Origin: Epilithonimonas zeae | GTDB lineage: Bacteria > Bacteroidota > Bacteroidia > Flavobacteriales > Weeksellaceae | DNA length: 64,000 bases | NCBI RefSeq assembly: GCF_023278365.1 | Contig: NZ_CP075338.1 | Location: 2,666,001-2,730,000, forward strand | Direction: 5' to 3' | In this document: piece after piece, positions 9,477 to 19,089 of the stretch | Position numbering within the stretch: the first letter of the stretch is position 1 | How the letters are laid out: every line of letters begins with the position of its first letter | Notes under the pieces: generated by a model | What the model was told of the DNA's origin: nothing | The model's database searches: none | What the model saw: only the letters and a program-made list of their open reading frames with translations | Translations under genes and position numbers: made by a program

Positions 9477-10367
9477 ATGTTAGGAACATTAATTTGGAGA
9501 ATAAAAGAAGCAACCGCTGTTTTTTTGGGCAAGAAAAAAACCCAAAAAGAAATGCCAAAACAAAATTTACCAGAAAGAAATCTGAACAACCTGACGCCTT
9601 TCCAATCCAAAGATGAAAAACTAAATCAATTTTTATCAGGATTATCAATTGAATTCATCTTCAGTGAGTTTAATGAAGAAAGAGTGAATGCCGGAGGTGC
9701 CGATCTTAGTCATCAATTGAGATTAGACCCAAGTCTCAGCACTTTGAAAAAATATTTTCCTAATGCAAAATATACCGCTTACTCAGATTTTGATTTAAAA
9801 ATAAAAGGTGTTCATCTCAAAAAGATAGAAAAACCTATTCTGCAGGACAAAAAAAAAATGGAAAGACATTTTTATCATTTGGCAGATTATTACAAATTCA
9901 AAGGGATGCTGGAATCAGAAGCTGATATTGCAATTTCCATTGATTCTGATATGTATGTTTTGAATGACAATGTTTACAGCCTAATTTATCTGACAGAGAA
10001 ATTTGGCTTCTGTGTTCCAAACAGTTCCGCCCGGAGTATGAATTTTGAAATCGAAACATCTCTTGATACAATTCCTGTAACTGATGAAAGTAAAGGTTTT
10101 GGAACAACTTCGAATATTACGCCAATGACATTGTCAAAAAAATCAGAAGCAGGAAAATTATTCTACAAGAAGTGTTGCGAAATTATGGAAAAAGAACCGT
10201 CTCGCGCTTCTATTGTAATGTGGAAAGCGGCTTGGGAAAGTGGCGTTTATCCTTATTTCCTTCCGAAAGAATTCTGTGTCTGCAGAGGGAATGAAGGGCT
10301 TGGTAATGAAGTAATCTTGCACGTTGGACATCCTTCGGTCGCAGAATTTTATAATGTAAAAATATAA
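9477..10367 (+). CDS. Putative GT-A-like glycosyltransferase of unknown family
   Basis: 296 aa. A DxD-like metal motif lies in AISIDSDMYVLND, preceded by HFYHLADYYKFKGML, a usual layout for retaining GT-A enzymes that read a nucleotide sugar. Late motifs WKAAWESGVYPYFLP and NEVILHVGHPS resemble the acceptor side. A lysine-rich N-terminus (GKKKTQKEMPK) may contact the membrane. Spacing to neighbours is 4-11 bp, so it is co-transcribed. I cannot assign a CAZy family with confidence. Confidence 0.5.
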   Translation: MLGTLIWRIKEATAVFLGKKKTQKEMPKQNLPERNLNNLTPFQSKDEKLNQFLSGLSIEFIFSEFNEERVNAGGADLSHQLRLDPSLSTLKKYFPNAKYTAYSDFDLKIKGVHLKKIEKPILQDKKKMERHFYHLADYYKFKGMLESEADIAISIDSDMYVLNDNVYSLIYLTEKFGFCVPNSSARSMNFEIETSLDTIPVTDESKGFGTTSNITPMTLSKKSEAGKLFYKKCCEIMEKEPSRASIVMWKAAWESGVYPYFLPKEFCVCRGNEGLGNEVILHVGHPSVAEFYNVKI

Positions 10368-10371
10368 ATAG

Positions 10372-11817
10372 ATGCTATTCAACTCTCTTAGCTTTGCAAT
10401 ATTTTTACCGATAGTTTTTGCTTTATATTGGCTTACAAAAACCAGAAGAAAGCAGAATATTCTTCTGATGATTGCAAGTTATTATTTCTATGCTTGCTGG
10501 GATTGGAGATTTCTTTTTTTATTAGCATTTTCAACATTTCTGGATTATTACACAGGTGTCAAAATTGAAGAATCTAAGAAAAAGTCTTACAAAAAATTCT
10601 GGTTCTGGCTGAGTGTTAGTGTTAATCTCGGATTTTTAGGATTTTTCAAATACTACAATTTCTTTGCAGAATCATTCTCAGAATTATTTGCCGGTTTTGG
10701 ATTTCAAATTAATCCTTGGGTTTTACAGATTATCCTACCTGTTGGGATTTCTTTCTATACATTCCACGGGTTGTCTTACGTTATTGATATTTATAAGGAA
10801 AGAATCAAAGCAGAAAAATCTTGGATAGATTATGCATTGTTTGTCAGTTTTTTCCCCCTTTTGGTTGCAGGTCCTATTGAAAGAGCTACTCATTTACTTC
10901 CTCAAATTAAGAGAGAGAGAAATTTTAGCTATAGCAATTCAGTTGATGGGTTGAGGCAGATTCTTTGGGGACTTTTCAAAAAAATGGTTGTGGCAGACAA
11001 TTGTGCTTATTATGCCAATATGATTTTCAACGATTATCACAATTATACAGGTGTTACCTTGATTTTTGGAGCTGTTCTATTTGCATTTCAGATTTACGGT
11101 GATTTTTCCGGCTATTCTGATATTGCTTTAGGAACGGCAAGATTATTTGGATTCGATTTGTTGAGGAACTTTTCTTATCCTTATTTCTCAAGAGATATTG
11201 CAGAATTCTGGCGCAGATGGCACATTTCACTTTCTTCTTGGTTTCGGGATTATTTGTACATCCCATTAGGTGGAAGCAAAGGTGGAAACTGGATGAGAAT
11301 CCGGAATACGTTTATTATCTTCATTGTTAGCGGTTTTTGGCACGGAGCTAATTGGACATTTATTATCTGGGGTTTCCTAAATGCCCTTTTCATAATGCCT
11401 TCTATCGTTTTGAAAACCAATAGAAATAATTTGAATATAGTGGCAGAGGGAAGAACATTCCCGAATTTCCGAGAAATCATCCAGTTGATTGTCACGTTCT
11501 CCCTGGCTTGTTTTGCCTGGATATTTTTCCGTTCGGCTTCGGTTACAGATGCGTTTGCTTATATTGGAAGATTATTTTCTACGCTCGGAACTGGAATAGG
11601 ATATCCTTATAAACTGCTAAATGGCGATCTGAGAGTTTTGATTTTTGTAGTAATAATGTTAATTTTCGAATGGTTTATGAGAGAAGAGCTTCACCCACTG
11701 AGGAGACCTTTTACAAAATTACCGACCGCTGCAAGATGGATAATTTATTTCTTGTTAGCTACTTTGGTCTTGTTATTTGCTGGTGAGCAGGCAGAGTTTA
11801 TTTATTTTCAATTTTAA
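10372..11817 (+). CDS. MBOAT family O-acyltransferase (AlgI-like)
   Basis: 481-aa polytopic inner-membrane protein. It carries the MBOAT signature FVSGFWHGANWTFIIWG with the invariant His at residue 324. Upstream are FFPLLVAGPIERATHLLPQ and DFSGYSDIALGTARLFGF, both hallmark AlgI/PatA blocks, and FWRRWHISLSSWFRDYLYIP. It moves acetyl groups from cytoplasmic acetyl-CoA to the periplasm. The next gene encodes an SGNH/AlgX-like partner, so the two likely O-acetylate the exported polysaccharide. Confidence 0.92.
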   Translation: MLFNSLSFAIFLPIVFALYWLTKTRRKQNILLMIASYYFYACWDWRFLFLLAFSTFLDYYTGVKIEESKKKSYKKFWFWLSVSVNLGFLGFFKYYNFFAESFSELFAGFGFQINPWVLQIILPVGISFYTFHGLSYVIDIYKERIKAEKSWIDYALFVSFFPLLVAGPIERATHLLPQIKRERNFSYSNSVDGLRQILWGLFKKMVVADNCAYYANMIFNDYHNYTGVTLIFGAVLFAFQIYGDFSGYSDIALGTARLFGFDLLRNFSYPYFSRDIAEFWRRWHISLSSWFRDYLYIPLGGSKGGNWMRIRNTFIIFIVSGFWHGANWTFIIWGFLNALFIMPSIVLKTNRNNLNIVAEGRTFPNFREIIQLIVTFSLACFAWIFFRSASVTDAFAYIGRLFSTLGTGIGYPYKLLNGDLRVLIFVVIMLIFEWFMREELHPLRRPFTKLPTAARWIIYFLLATLVLLFAGEQAEFIYFQF

Positions 11818-11822
11818 AAGAG

Positions 11823-12884
11823 ATGAAAAAGTTTATTATTAGAACACTTCTATTTTTATCGCCTTTTCTAATCATTGAAATTTCTCAAGGTTTTTTACCG
11901 ATTTATGCATTTACACATAAGTTCTATGAATCTCCTATGTACAAAAGTACTGTGGTTCCTCACAATTATCCGATCTATGCCAATCAGAAAGGAGAAATGA
12001 CCGGAGTGGGCGACCTTTGTTTCAATACCAAGTATGAAATTCCAAAAGACGAAAGTTATATTACTGATGAATTAGGTTTCAGAAATGATAAATTTGTTAA
12101 AAACCCTGATATTCTTATCATTGGAGACTCTTATACAATGGGAGCAACACTTAATCAATCTCAGCTTTTTACCAATCAATTAATAAAAAACTCCAATTAT
12201 TCTGTCTATGGCATGGCTCCAATAGATTTTTCAATTATTGATAAATTGCTCAAGTTAGGCATTATTCAGAAACCTAAATATATTATTTATCAACGAGTTG
12301 AACGAGGAGAAGTTCCTAAAATTGAATATTTTGACAATTCTTTCTCTAATCAATTAAAATACAAATACAATAATCTTTGGACACTTGGGAATACTAGTGT
12401 TTTTCTAGACAAAATTTCCCGAGGCTATATTAATAATTATGCTAAAGCAAAGATTACAAAAAGCAGAGGAACAGGAATCCAGTCAAAAGTGGAAGACAAA
12501 TTATTTTTTTATGATACAAAACACACCAATCCTTCACAAAAATGGATGAATATCAATATCAAATCTTTAGAGTCTTATAAAAAATATTGTGACTCTATTG
12601 GAAGTCAATTTATTTACCTGCCAATGCCAAATAAAGAGACTGTTTATTTTGATAAAGTTCCTTTAGAAAAACAACCAGATTATCTTTTCAGAATCGGAAA
12701 TATTCTAAAACAGAAGAATATCAATTACTATCCGACTATTGAATTTTATAATAATTTCAGAAAAACGGATAATAGAATGTTATATCAGTATGATGATTCT
12801 CACTGGAATGCGCTAGCGTCTGAGCTCATTGCCAAAGAATTAATAAAAAAAATTGAAGAAGAAGAAGAAGAACGTACAAACTAA
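11823..12884 (+). CDS. SGNH-like (AlgX/AlgJ-type) O-acetyltransferase partner
   Basis: 353 aa with an N-terminal membrane anchor or signal (FIIRTLLFLSPFLIIEI). Block I is IIGDSYTMG with nucleophile Ser103. Block V is DDSHWN with D324/D325 and H327, giving the Ser-His-Asp triad expected of the family. It starts 5 bp after the MBOAT gene, the arrangement known from alginate and peptidoglycan O-acetylation systems. It probably takes acetyl from the MBOAT protein in the periplasm and transfers it to sugars. The family call rests on motifs rather than overall similarity. Confidence 0.7.
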   Translation: MKKFIIRTLLFLSPFLIIEISQGFLPIYAFTHKFYESPMYKSTVVPHNYPIYANQKGEMTGVGDLCFNTKYEIPKDESYITDELGFRNDKFVKNPDILIIGDSYTMGATLNQSQLFTNQLIKNSNYSVYGMAPIDFSIIDKLLKLGIIQKPKYIIYQRVERGEVPKIEYFDNSFSNQLKYKYNNLWTLGNTSVFLDKISRGYINNYAKAKITKSRGTGIQSKVEDKLFFYDTKHTNPSQKWMNINIKSLESYKKYCDSIGSQFIYLPMPNKETVYFDKVPLEKQPDYLFRIGNILKQKNINYYPTIEFYNNFRKTDNRMLYQYDDSHWNALASELIAKELIKKIEEEEEERTN

Positions 12885-12886
12885 TA

Positions 12887-13942
12887 ATGATATCACAATT
12901 AACCTTTACAAGATTTATTGCGGCTTTTCTCATTGTTTTCCTTCATTACGGTGCTGAACTTTTTACCGATATACCAGATTCAGCTAAAATCATTAGAGAC
13001 CATCTTCATTTGGGAGTAAGTTATTTTTTTGTTTTGTCGGGTTATGTTATGATGATTGCTTATTCTGATCTCGAAAGAATTGATTTTAAAAACTATATCA
13101 TCAATAGACTTTCCAGGATATACCCGACTCATGTATTAGCATTATTTCTTACAATTTTTGTGAGTATCTTATCTAGTATTAATTATTTAAGCTATTACAA
13201 ATTTGATACTGAGGGATTTATGTTAAATCTTTTATTATTACAAGCTTGGTCTCCCAATTATGCACTTAGTTTCAACATCCCTTCCTGGTCTATATCTGTC
13301 GAATTATTTTTTTACGTTTGCTTTCCATTTTTATTCAACTGCTTCATAAGAAAAGTAAGCATAAGAACTGTAATCATTACATGTATTATATTTTGGATTA
13401 CTATGCAAGTGGTTCTTAATCTATATTATAGATCTGATTACTTTGACTTTTCAAAACCAGCTCATAAGAATTTTTTGTTTTACAACCCTGTTTTTAATTT
13501 CAGTAGTTTTTTGATTGGTTGTTTAGCTGGTTTGATATATAAAACAAAAAAATACCGCCAGAAAAATTATGACTTCATTATTATCCTGCTCATTTTTCTG
13601 ACTACATTTTGTATAATTAAATTTCATAATCTTTTGCTCCAAAATGGTTTATTATCGATTAATTTTGCACTGGTAATTATAGCTCTTTCCTTGAATAATG
13701 GTTATATTGCTAGAATATTTAAAAACAAAAAATTGGTGTATTTAGGTGATATTAGTTTTGCAATGTACTTACTTCAGTTTCCTATATTTACTGCTCTTAA
13801 CAAGATCAACACTATTGTAAATTTTAAAAATCCTTATATTTATTTTATAATTGGATTTTCCATTTTACTAGTATGTTCGCATCTTGTATTTAGATTTTTT
13901 GAAAATCCATTGAGAAAAAAAATAAAAACACTTTTTATATGA
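12887..13942 (+). CDS. Acyltransferase 3 family membrane protein (OafA/YrhL-like)
   Basis: 351 aa with about ten hydrophobic segments. The N-terminal LTFTRFIAAFLIVFLHYGAE contains the family's R and H (H in FLHYG). LGVSYFFVLSGYVM and the later SWSISVELFFYVCFPFL motif are standard for acyltransferase-3. It transfers acetyl or similar groups onto polysaccharide sugars at the inner membrane. It overlaps the next gene by 4 bp (ATGA). It is a second, independent O-acylation route beside the MBOAT pair. Confidence 0.9.
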   Translation: MISQLTFTRFIAAFLIVFLHYGAELFTDIPDSAKIIRDHLHLGVSYFFVLSGYVMMIAYSDLERIDFKNYIINRLSRIYPTHVLALFLTIFVSILSSINYLSYYKFDTEGFMLNLLLLQAWSPNYALSFNIPSWSISVELFFYVCFPFLFNCFIRKVSIRTVIITCIIFWITMQVVLNLYYRSDYFDFSKPAHKNFLFYNPVFNFSSFLIGCLAGLIYKTKKYRQKNYDFIIILLIFLTTFCIIKFHNLLLQNGLLSINFALVIIALSLNNGYIARIFKNKKLVYLGDISFAMYLLQFPIFTALNKINTIVNFKNPYIYFIIGFSILLVCSHLVFRFFENPLRKKIKTLFI

Positions 13943-14619
13943 TTGTTGGTCGAGGACTTTTAGCATCTTTATTTATAGAAAATGACAGAAATGACACTGT
14001 TTTTTTTGCTTCTGGTGTTTCTAATTCTTTAGAAACTAGTTCTGAAGAATTTCTGAGAGAAGAAAATCTTATAAAAAAAACAATATCAGAAAATCCTGGT
14101 CAATTATTCGTGTATTTTTCTACTTGCAGCGTTTATGACTCTTCTAAAACAGGTAGTGATTATGTTCTTCACAAACTGAAAATGGAACAATTAATCAAAA
14201 ATTCCTGCGAAAAATATCTGATTCTTAGGGTAAGTAATGCTGTTGGGAATGGTGGTAATCCTAATTTGCTGATGAATTATCTTATCCGTTCAATCAACAA
14301 CAATGAAACCATTAATGTCCATACAAAAGCAACCAGAAATTTAGTCGATGCAGAGGATATTAAGAATATTACTTTTCAATTAATTGAAAAATCTGATTTA
14401 AATAAAATCATTAATGTAGCTTACATTCAGAATTATAGAATTATTGAGATTTTAGAAATTATTGAACGTTTTTATGATAAAAAATTAAATATGAATCTCA
14501 TTAAAAGTGGTTCAGGATATGATATCAATGTTCCCGATGTAGAGAATTATTTTCAGGAGAATGGATTGACAGACAAAGAATCATATCTTTGTCGAATATT
14601 AGAGAAATATTACTCTTAA
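13939..14619 (+). CDS. Short NAD-dependent epimerase/dehydratase-like protein
   Basis: 226 aa, shorter than the usual 300+ for extended SDRs. It begins MIVGRGLLASLF, a degenerate Rossmann glycine motif. It keeps FSTCSVYD as the catalytic Ser strand and YVLHK as the YxxxK pair, followed by LILRVSNAVG. The missing length is mostly between the first glycine loop and the active site. It could be a small reductase of the RfbD type or a decayed paralogue. It overlaps the preceding acyltransferase by 4 bp and lies 3 bp before the next epimerase. Confidence 0.6.
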   Translation: MIVGRGLLASLFIENDRNDTVFFASGVSNSLETSSEEFLREENLIKKTISENPGQLFVYFSTCSVYDSSKTGSDYVLHKLKMEQLIKNSCEKYLILRVSNAVGNGGNPNLLMNYLIRSINNNETINVHTKATRNLVDAEDIKNITFQLIEKSDLNKIINVAYIQNYRIIEILEIIERFYDKKLNMNLIKSGSGYDINVPDVENYFQENGLTDKESYLCRILEKYYS

Positions 14620-14622
14620 ACT

Positions 14623-15618
14623 ATGAACGATTTTAAAGATAAACTTAGTAGTAAAAATATTTTAGTCACAGGCGGAGCTGGTTTTATTGGTTCTAATCTT
14701 TGTGAAGAACTTATAAACCTCGACGCAAATGTAACTTGCCTTGACAACTTCTCCACAGGTTTCAGAGAAAATCTGGAATCCATAAAAGACCATCCGAAAT
14801 TCAAATTAATCGAAGGCGATATTCGCAATTTGGAAGATTGTAAAAAAGCTTGTGAAAACCAGGATTTTGTATTGCACGAAGCGGCGCTTGGTTCTGTTCC
14901 AAGATCAATCAATGATCCAATTACAAGTAACGATGTAAATGTAGGTGGATTTTTGAATATGCTTGTAGCAGCCAGAGATGCCAATGTTAAAAGATTTGTT
15001 TATGCTGCAAGTTCATCTACTTATGGTGATTCTGAAAGCCTTCCAAAAATTGAAGATAAAATCGGAAAACCACTTTCTCCATATGCGATTACAAAATATG
15101 TTAACGAGTTATATGCTGATGTTTTCAAAAGAACATACGATTTTGACACCATCGGTTTGAGATATTTCAATGTATTTGGAAGGAAACAAAATCCAAACGG
15201 CGCTTATGCAGCAGTTATTCCAAAATTCGTAATGCAATTGATGAATCACGAATCTCCAGTTATCAACGGCGGTGGAGAATACTCAAGAGATTTTACTTAC
15301 ATCGACAATGTTATTTTGATGAATCTTTTAGCATTAACGTCCGAAAACTCAGAATCTGTAAATCAGGTTTACAATACAGCTTTCGGAGAACGAACCACTC
15401 TAAATGATCTCGTAAGTAATCTGAAACAATACCTATCCGATTTTGACCCTAAAATTGCAGAAATAGAAGTTATCTACGGTGATTACAGAAAAGGTGATGT
15501 TCCACATTCTCTTGCGAGTATCGACAAAGCAAAAAATTTATTAGAATATCAGCCAAAACACTCTATGAAAGAAGGCTTGAAAGAAGCTGTAAAATGGTAC
15601 TGGAACAATCTTAAATAA
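14623..15618 (+). CDS. UDP-N-acetylglucosamine 4-epimerase (TviC/WbpP-like)
   Basis: 331-aa extended SDR. NAD motif [11 protein letters not shown], then [11 protein letters not shown], the [11 protein letters not shown] block typical of WbpP/TviC-type UDP-HexNAc epimerases, [11 protein letters not shown] and [14 protein letters not shown] (YxxxK). It interconverts UDP-GlcNAc/UDP-GalNAc or their uronic acids in the cytoplasm. It is paired 4 bp before a TviB/WbpO-like dehydrogenase. Together they would supply UDP-GalNAcA or a similar acidic HexNAc. Confidence 0.85.
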   Translation: MNDFKDKLSSKNILVTGGAGFIGSNLCEELINLDANVTCLDNFSTGFRENLESIKDHPKFKLIEGDIRNLEDCKKACENQDFVLHEAALGSVPRSINDPITSNDVNVGGFLNMLVAARDANVKRFVYAASSSTYGDSESLPKIEDKIGKPLSPYAITKYVNELYADVFKRTYDFDTIGLRYFNVFGRKQNPNGAYAAVIPKFVMQLMNHESPVINGGGEYSRDFTYIDNVILMNLLALTSENSESVNQVYNTAFGERTTLNDLVSNLKQYLSDFDPKIAEIEVIYGDYRKGDVPHSLASIDKAKNLLEYQPKHSMKEGLKEAVKWYWNNLK

Positions 15619-15622
15619 AACA

Positions 15623-16909
15623 ATGAATCATAAAATTACAATAATAGGTCTTGGTTATGTAGGCCTTCCTTTAGCAAGATTATTCTCTACAAAATATCCT
15701 GTTGTAGGATTTGATATTAATGAAAAAAGAATTGCAGACCTAAACGCTGGAAAAGACGACACCCTAGAAGTTGAAGATGATTTGCTGAAATCTGCCTTGG
15801 TTCCAAACAATCCAAATTTTGGAGAAACAGGATTGTTCTGTTCCAATAAATTTGGAGATATTGCTGATTCTAACATTTATGTGGTAACCGTTCCAACACC
15901 TGTTGATAAAAACAATCGCCCTGATCTTACACCGCTCTATAAAGCGAGCGAAACTGTAGCTAAAGTTCTAAAAAAAGGAGACATTGTAATCTATGAATCC
16001 ACTGTTTATCCTGGAGTTACAGAGGAAGAATGCATTCCTGTTTTGGAAAAAAATTCGGGATTGAAATTCAATGTTGATTTTTTTGCTGGTTATTCACCGG
16101 AAAGAATCAATCCTGGCGATAAACTTCATACCGTTGAAAAAATATTGAAAGTAACGGCTGGATCTACTCCTGAAATCGGAAAAATCGTAGATGATCTTTA
16201 CAAATCGGTGATTATTGCAGGAACCCATTTGGCTCCAACGATTAAAGTTGCAGAAGCAGCAAAAGTCATAGAAAACTCTCAAAGAGACATCAACATTGCA
16301 TTTGTTAATGAGTTAGCCAAGATTTTTAACCTGATGGGAATAGATACACATGATGTCTTAACAGCCGCAGGTACAAAATGGAATTTCTTACCATTCAAAC
16401 CAGGTTTAGTTGGTGGGCACTGTATTGGTGTTGATCCTTATTATCTGGCACAAAAAGCTCAGGAATTTGGTTATCATCCAGAAATTATTTTGGCCGGCAG
16501 AAGAATGAATGATTCTATGGGACAATACGTTGCAAGCGAAACGGTAAAACAAATGCTAAGACAGGATCTAAAAGTTAATGGTTCTGATGTTTTGGTCTTA
16601 GGATTTACCTTCAAAGAAAATTGTCCTGATGTTAGAAACACGAAGGTCGTGGATGTTGTCAAAAATCTTGAGGATTACGGAATCAATGTTGCTATCTATG
16701 ATCCGTGGGCTAATCCGGAGGAAGTAAAGCATGAATATGGTTTGGAAACCTCAACAAAACCACCTTTCAAAAAATATGATGCAGTTGTTTTAGCTGTTTC
16801 CCATAAAGAATTTAAAGATCTCAACATCAAAAATCTACTCTCAGAAAAAGGAATTATCTATGATGTGAAGGGTATATTAGAAAAAGAAAAAAGCATTAAA
16901 AGGTTGTAG
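15623..16909 (+). CDS. UDP-N-acetyl-hexosamine 6-dehydrogenase (TviB/WbpO-like)
   Basis: 428 aa, the usual length for the UDP-glucose/GDP-mannose dehydrogenase family. [17 protein letters not shown] is the NAD domain, [18 protein letters not shown] lies in the middle, and C267 in [11 protein letters not shown] is the catalytic cysteine. [18 protein letters not shown] is the UDP-binding C-terminal domain. It oxidises the C6 hydroxyl of UDP-GlcNAc/GalNAc to the uronic acid using 2 NAD+. Its epimerase partner is directly upstream. Confidence 0.92.
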   Translation: MNHKITIIGLGYVGLPLARLFSTKYPVVGFDINEKRIADLNAGKDDTLEVEDDLLKSALVPNNPNFGETGLFCSNKFGDIADSNIYVVTVPTPVDKNNRPDLTPLYKASETVAKVLKKGDIVIYESTVYPGVTEEECIPVLEKNSGLKFNVDFFAGYSPERINPGDKLHTVEKILKVTAGSTPEIGKIVDDLYKSVIIAGTHLAPTIKVAEAAKVIENSQRDINIAFVNELAKIFNLMGIDTHDVLTAAGTKWNFLPFKPGLVGGHCIGVDPYYLAQKAQEFGYHPEIILAGRRMNDSMGQYVASETVKQMLRQDLKVNGSDVLVLGFTFKENCPDVRNTKVVDVVKNLEDYGINVAIYDPWANPEEVKHEYGLETSTKPPFKKYDAVVLAVSHKEFKDLNIKNLLSEKGIIYDVKGILEKEKSIKRL

Positions 16910-16910
16910 A

Positions 16911-18008
16911 ATGAATCCAAAGATTGCCTTTTTAACGCCAGGCAGACATAACCCAATGGGGGTATTTAGCGAAAGTTATATGAATAACATCCCTAACATT
17001 GAGAGATTTTTTGGTAATGATATTCCTTTTTTTCCTGAAGGAACTTCTCGCAAAAGGCAAAGATTTATTCGATATCTATTGACTATTCTATCTTTTAAAA
17101 ATGACAGATTACTTCAAAATTTATATAAACTAATTTTAAAGAGATATCTAAAAAAAAGAAAAATAGATTTTGTAATTGCAGAATTCTTAACGACGGGTGC
17201 AAGTGTGGTTGAGGTCTGTCAATCACTTAACTTACCTCTTATCACGAATGTTTTAGGACACGAAATCAACAGGAAGGACTATCTTGATCTTTATGATAAA
17301 AAATATAGAATGCTTGCTAATTATAAGCAATCTTACATTATTCCCGTTTCAAAGGATATGATTCCAAAACTTAGAAAATATAAGTTTAAAAATATCATTT
17401 ATTCTCCAATCGGCGCCAAGCCTTTTTTCTTTGATGTTAAACCAGATTATCACTCCAATAATTTACTGGCAATGGGCAGATTTGTTGATATAAAATCTCC
17501 ATTAGATACCATCAGGGCATTCAAGATTGTAAATGAAAAATACAACCACATTCGTCTCAATTTTGTTGGTGTTGGTGATCTTTGGGAAGAAGCCAAAACA
17601 TTAGCAAGAGATCTTAAAATATCTGATAAAATTAACTTCATAGGATCAATTAATCAGACTAAACAACTTGAACTCTTTGAAGAAGCTGCAATTTTTCTCC
17701 AGCATTCTGTAACAGCTAAAAATGGAGACTCAGAAGGAACTCCCGTGGTTATAATAGAAGCTTCTGCAGCAGGTATACCGGTAGTTTCAACAAAACATGC
17801 CGGAATTGTTGATGTTGTAAAGGATAACGAAAGTGGCTTTCTAGTTGAAGAACATGATTATAAAGCTATGGCCGATAAAATCCTTGATCTTCTTGAGAAC
17901 AGAAATAAGCTGAAAACTTTCGGTGAAAATGGGAGAGAGTTTATAAAAGAAAATTTCACAGCGAAACATCATACAGATGTCGTCCAAAAGATCATAGATT
18001 CTTTTTGA
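16911..18008 (+). CDS. Glycosyltransferase family 4
   Basis: 365 aa, GT-B fold, retaining. The EX7E motif is visible in SEGTPVVIIEASAAG, followed by IPVVSTKHAG. A donor-side LLAMGRFVDIKSPLD strand marks the C-terminal Rossmann domain. It is the last gene of the plus-strand operon that begins at 6661. Its stop abuts the convergent minus-strand gene, with a small TTTGAT/ATCAAA inverted repeat across the junction. Confidence 0.9.
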   Translation: MNPKIAFLTPGRHNPMGVFSESYMNNIPNIERFFGNDIPFFPEGTSRKRQRFIRYLLTILSFKNDRLLQNLYKLILKRYLKKRKIDFVIAEFLTTGASVVEVCQSLNLPLITNVLGHEINRKDYLDLYDKKYRMLANYKQSYIIPVSKDMIPKLRKYKFKNIIYSPIGAKPFFFDVKPDYHSNNLLAMGRFVDIKSPLDTIRAFKIVNEKYNHIRLNFVGVGDLWEEAKTLARDLKISDKINFIGSINQTKQLELFEEAAIFLQHSVTAKNGDSEGTPVVIIEASAAGIPVVSTKHAGIVDVVKDNESGFLVEEHDYKAMADKILDLLENRNKLKTFGENGREFIKENFTAKHHTDVVQKIIDSF

Positions 18009-19004
18009 TTATCGATCAAATCTCCATCGGAAAAATTTATATCCCACAAACAAAGGCAGACGGTAAAATAAGTCCTGCTTTTTTAGTTTTTTAGAATAGG
18101 CTGAAGAAAGATAATCTGTAAGGCTCAAAGATTTCATTTGGTTATAAGCTATATAGCTTCTTTTCCAAAGTTGCTCATTTTTCTGTGCTTTCCAGTTCAT
18201 TTCGAGAGTCATTCCTTTGAAGTCAACCAGATATTCAAGAATCAGTTTTTTCTTGTAAGAATCTTTTTCTTCACGATAAGCCTTGTCCATATAAAACGCA
18301 ATCGTAATCCAATTCCCAAAATGCTTCTCTCCCCTATTATGAATAATTGAAGCGCCGTGGAAATAATATAGATAAGTATTCTCTCTAAGAAACGCAATTT
18401 TTTCAAACTTCAGCATACTTTGAAAACTCCAAAGAACATCTTGAGAAAAGAGATCTTTCACAAAATACAATTGATGTTTCACTATAAAATCCATTCTCAC
18501 AAGCTTATCGCAAGCCATTACAGGATATTGTCCTTTCACAAAATACCAGACTATTTCTTTGTTACCTTCCAGAATATCTTTTTTAGAATTAATAGGAAAA
18601 TAATTTCGTCTCCAGTTTTCTTCTTCATTGATGCAGACACTTTGTCCTAAAACCATTTCTGCATTGGTTTCTTCTGCAAGCTTTACAAGATGTTCAATCG
18701 CATAATCTGTGATCTCGTCATCACTATCCAGAAAATAAATATACTTTCCTTTTGCCAGATCTATTCCTGCATTTCTAGCCATAGATAAACCTTGGTTGGT
18801 TGGCTGATTGAAAATGATAAAATTAAAATCCGGATTTTTCTGAATAAATCTCTCTGCAATTTCCATAGATGAATCTGGTGTTAGATCATTCACCAAGATG
18901 CATTCGATATTTTTGTAGGTTTGATTAACAACCGACTGCAAACATCTTTCAATGAATTGTTCAACTTTATAGACAGGAATTACGATTGTAATAAGCGGAC
19001 TCAT
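18009..19004 (-). CDS. Glycosyltransferase family 2
   Basis: 331 aa from the ATG at 19004 (MSPLITIVIPVYKVEQF). The frame runs open a further 55 codons upstream. That stretch is not family sequence, and it crosses a minus-strand TAnnTTTG promoter (19035-19042) and the divergent gene, so the short start is chosen. Motifs: VNDLTPDSS and the YFLDSDDE metal site. It is a single-gene unit inserted between plus-strand genes. Confidence 0.88.
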   Translation of the reverse strand: MSPLITIVIPVYKVEQFIERCLQSVVNQTYKNIECILVNDLTPDSSMEIAERFIQKNPDFNFIIFNQPTNQGLSMARNAGIDLAKGKYIYFLDSDDEITDYAIEHLVKLAEETNAEMVLGQSVCINEEENWRRNYFPINSKKDILEGNKEIVWYFVKGQYPVMACDKLVRMDFIVKHQLYFVKDLFSQDVLWSFQSMLKFEKIAFLRENTYLYYFHGASIIHNRGEKHFGNWITIAFYMDKAYREEKDSYKKKLILEYLVDFKGMTLEMNWKAQKNEQLWKRSYIAYNQMKSLSLTDYLSSAYSKKLKKQDLFYRLPLFVGYKFFRWRFDR

Positions 19005-19034
19005 CAGGTGTATTTTAATTTTATTAAATTTAGG

Positions 19035-19042
19035 CAAAAATA
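19035..19042 (-). promoter_or_regulatory. Bacteroidota -7 motif for GT2 at 18009
   Basis: TATTTTTG on the minus strand (TAnnTTTG), about 30 bp upstream of the chosen ATG. It decides the start of the gene. Confidence 0.6.
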
Positions 19043-19065
19043 GAAATAAAAATCTGGCATAAGAG

Positions 19066-19073
19066 TATCTTTG
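19066..19073 (+). promoter_or_regulatory. Bacteroidota -7 motif for acyltransferase at 19090
   Basis: TATCTTTG, a perfect TAnnTTTG, 16 bp before the ATG. With 19035-19042 it forms a back-to-back promoter pair. Confidence 0.65.
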
Positions 19074-19089
19074 CATTAATAGAAACACA

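Noticed and set aside
18004-18020. TTTGAT-TATCG-ATCAAA as a terminator between convergent glycosyltransferase genes
   Set aside because: The 6-bp AT-rich stem spans both stop codons and has no T-run. It is too weak to call.
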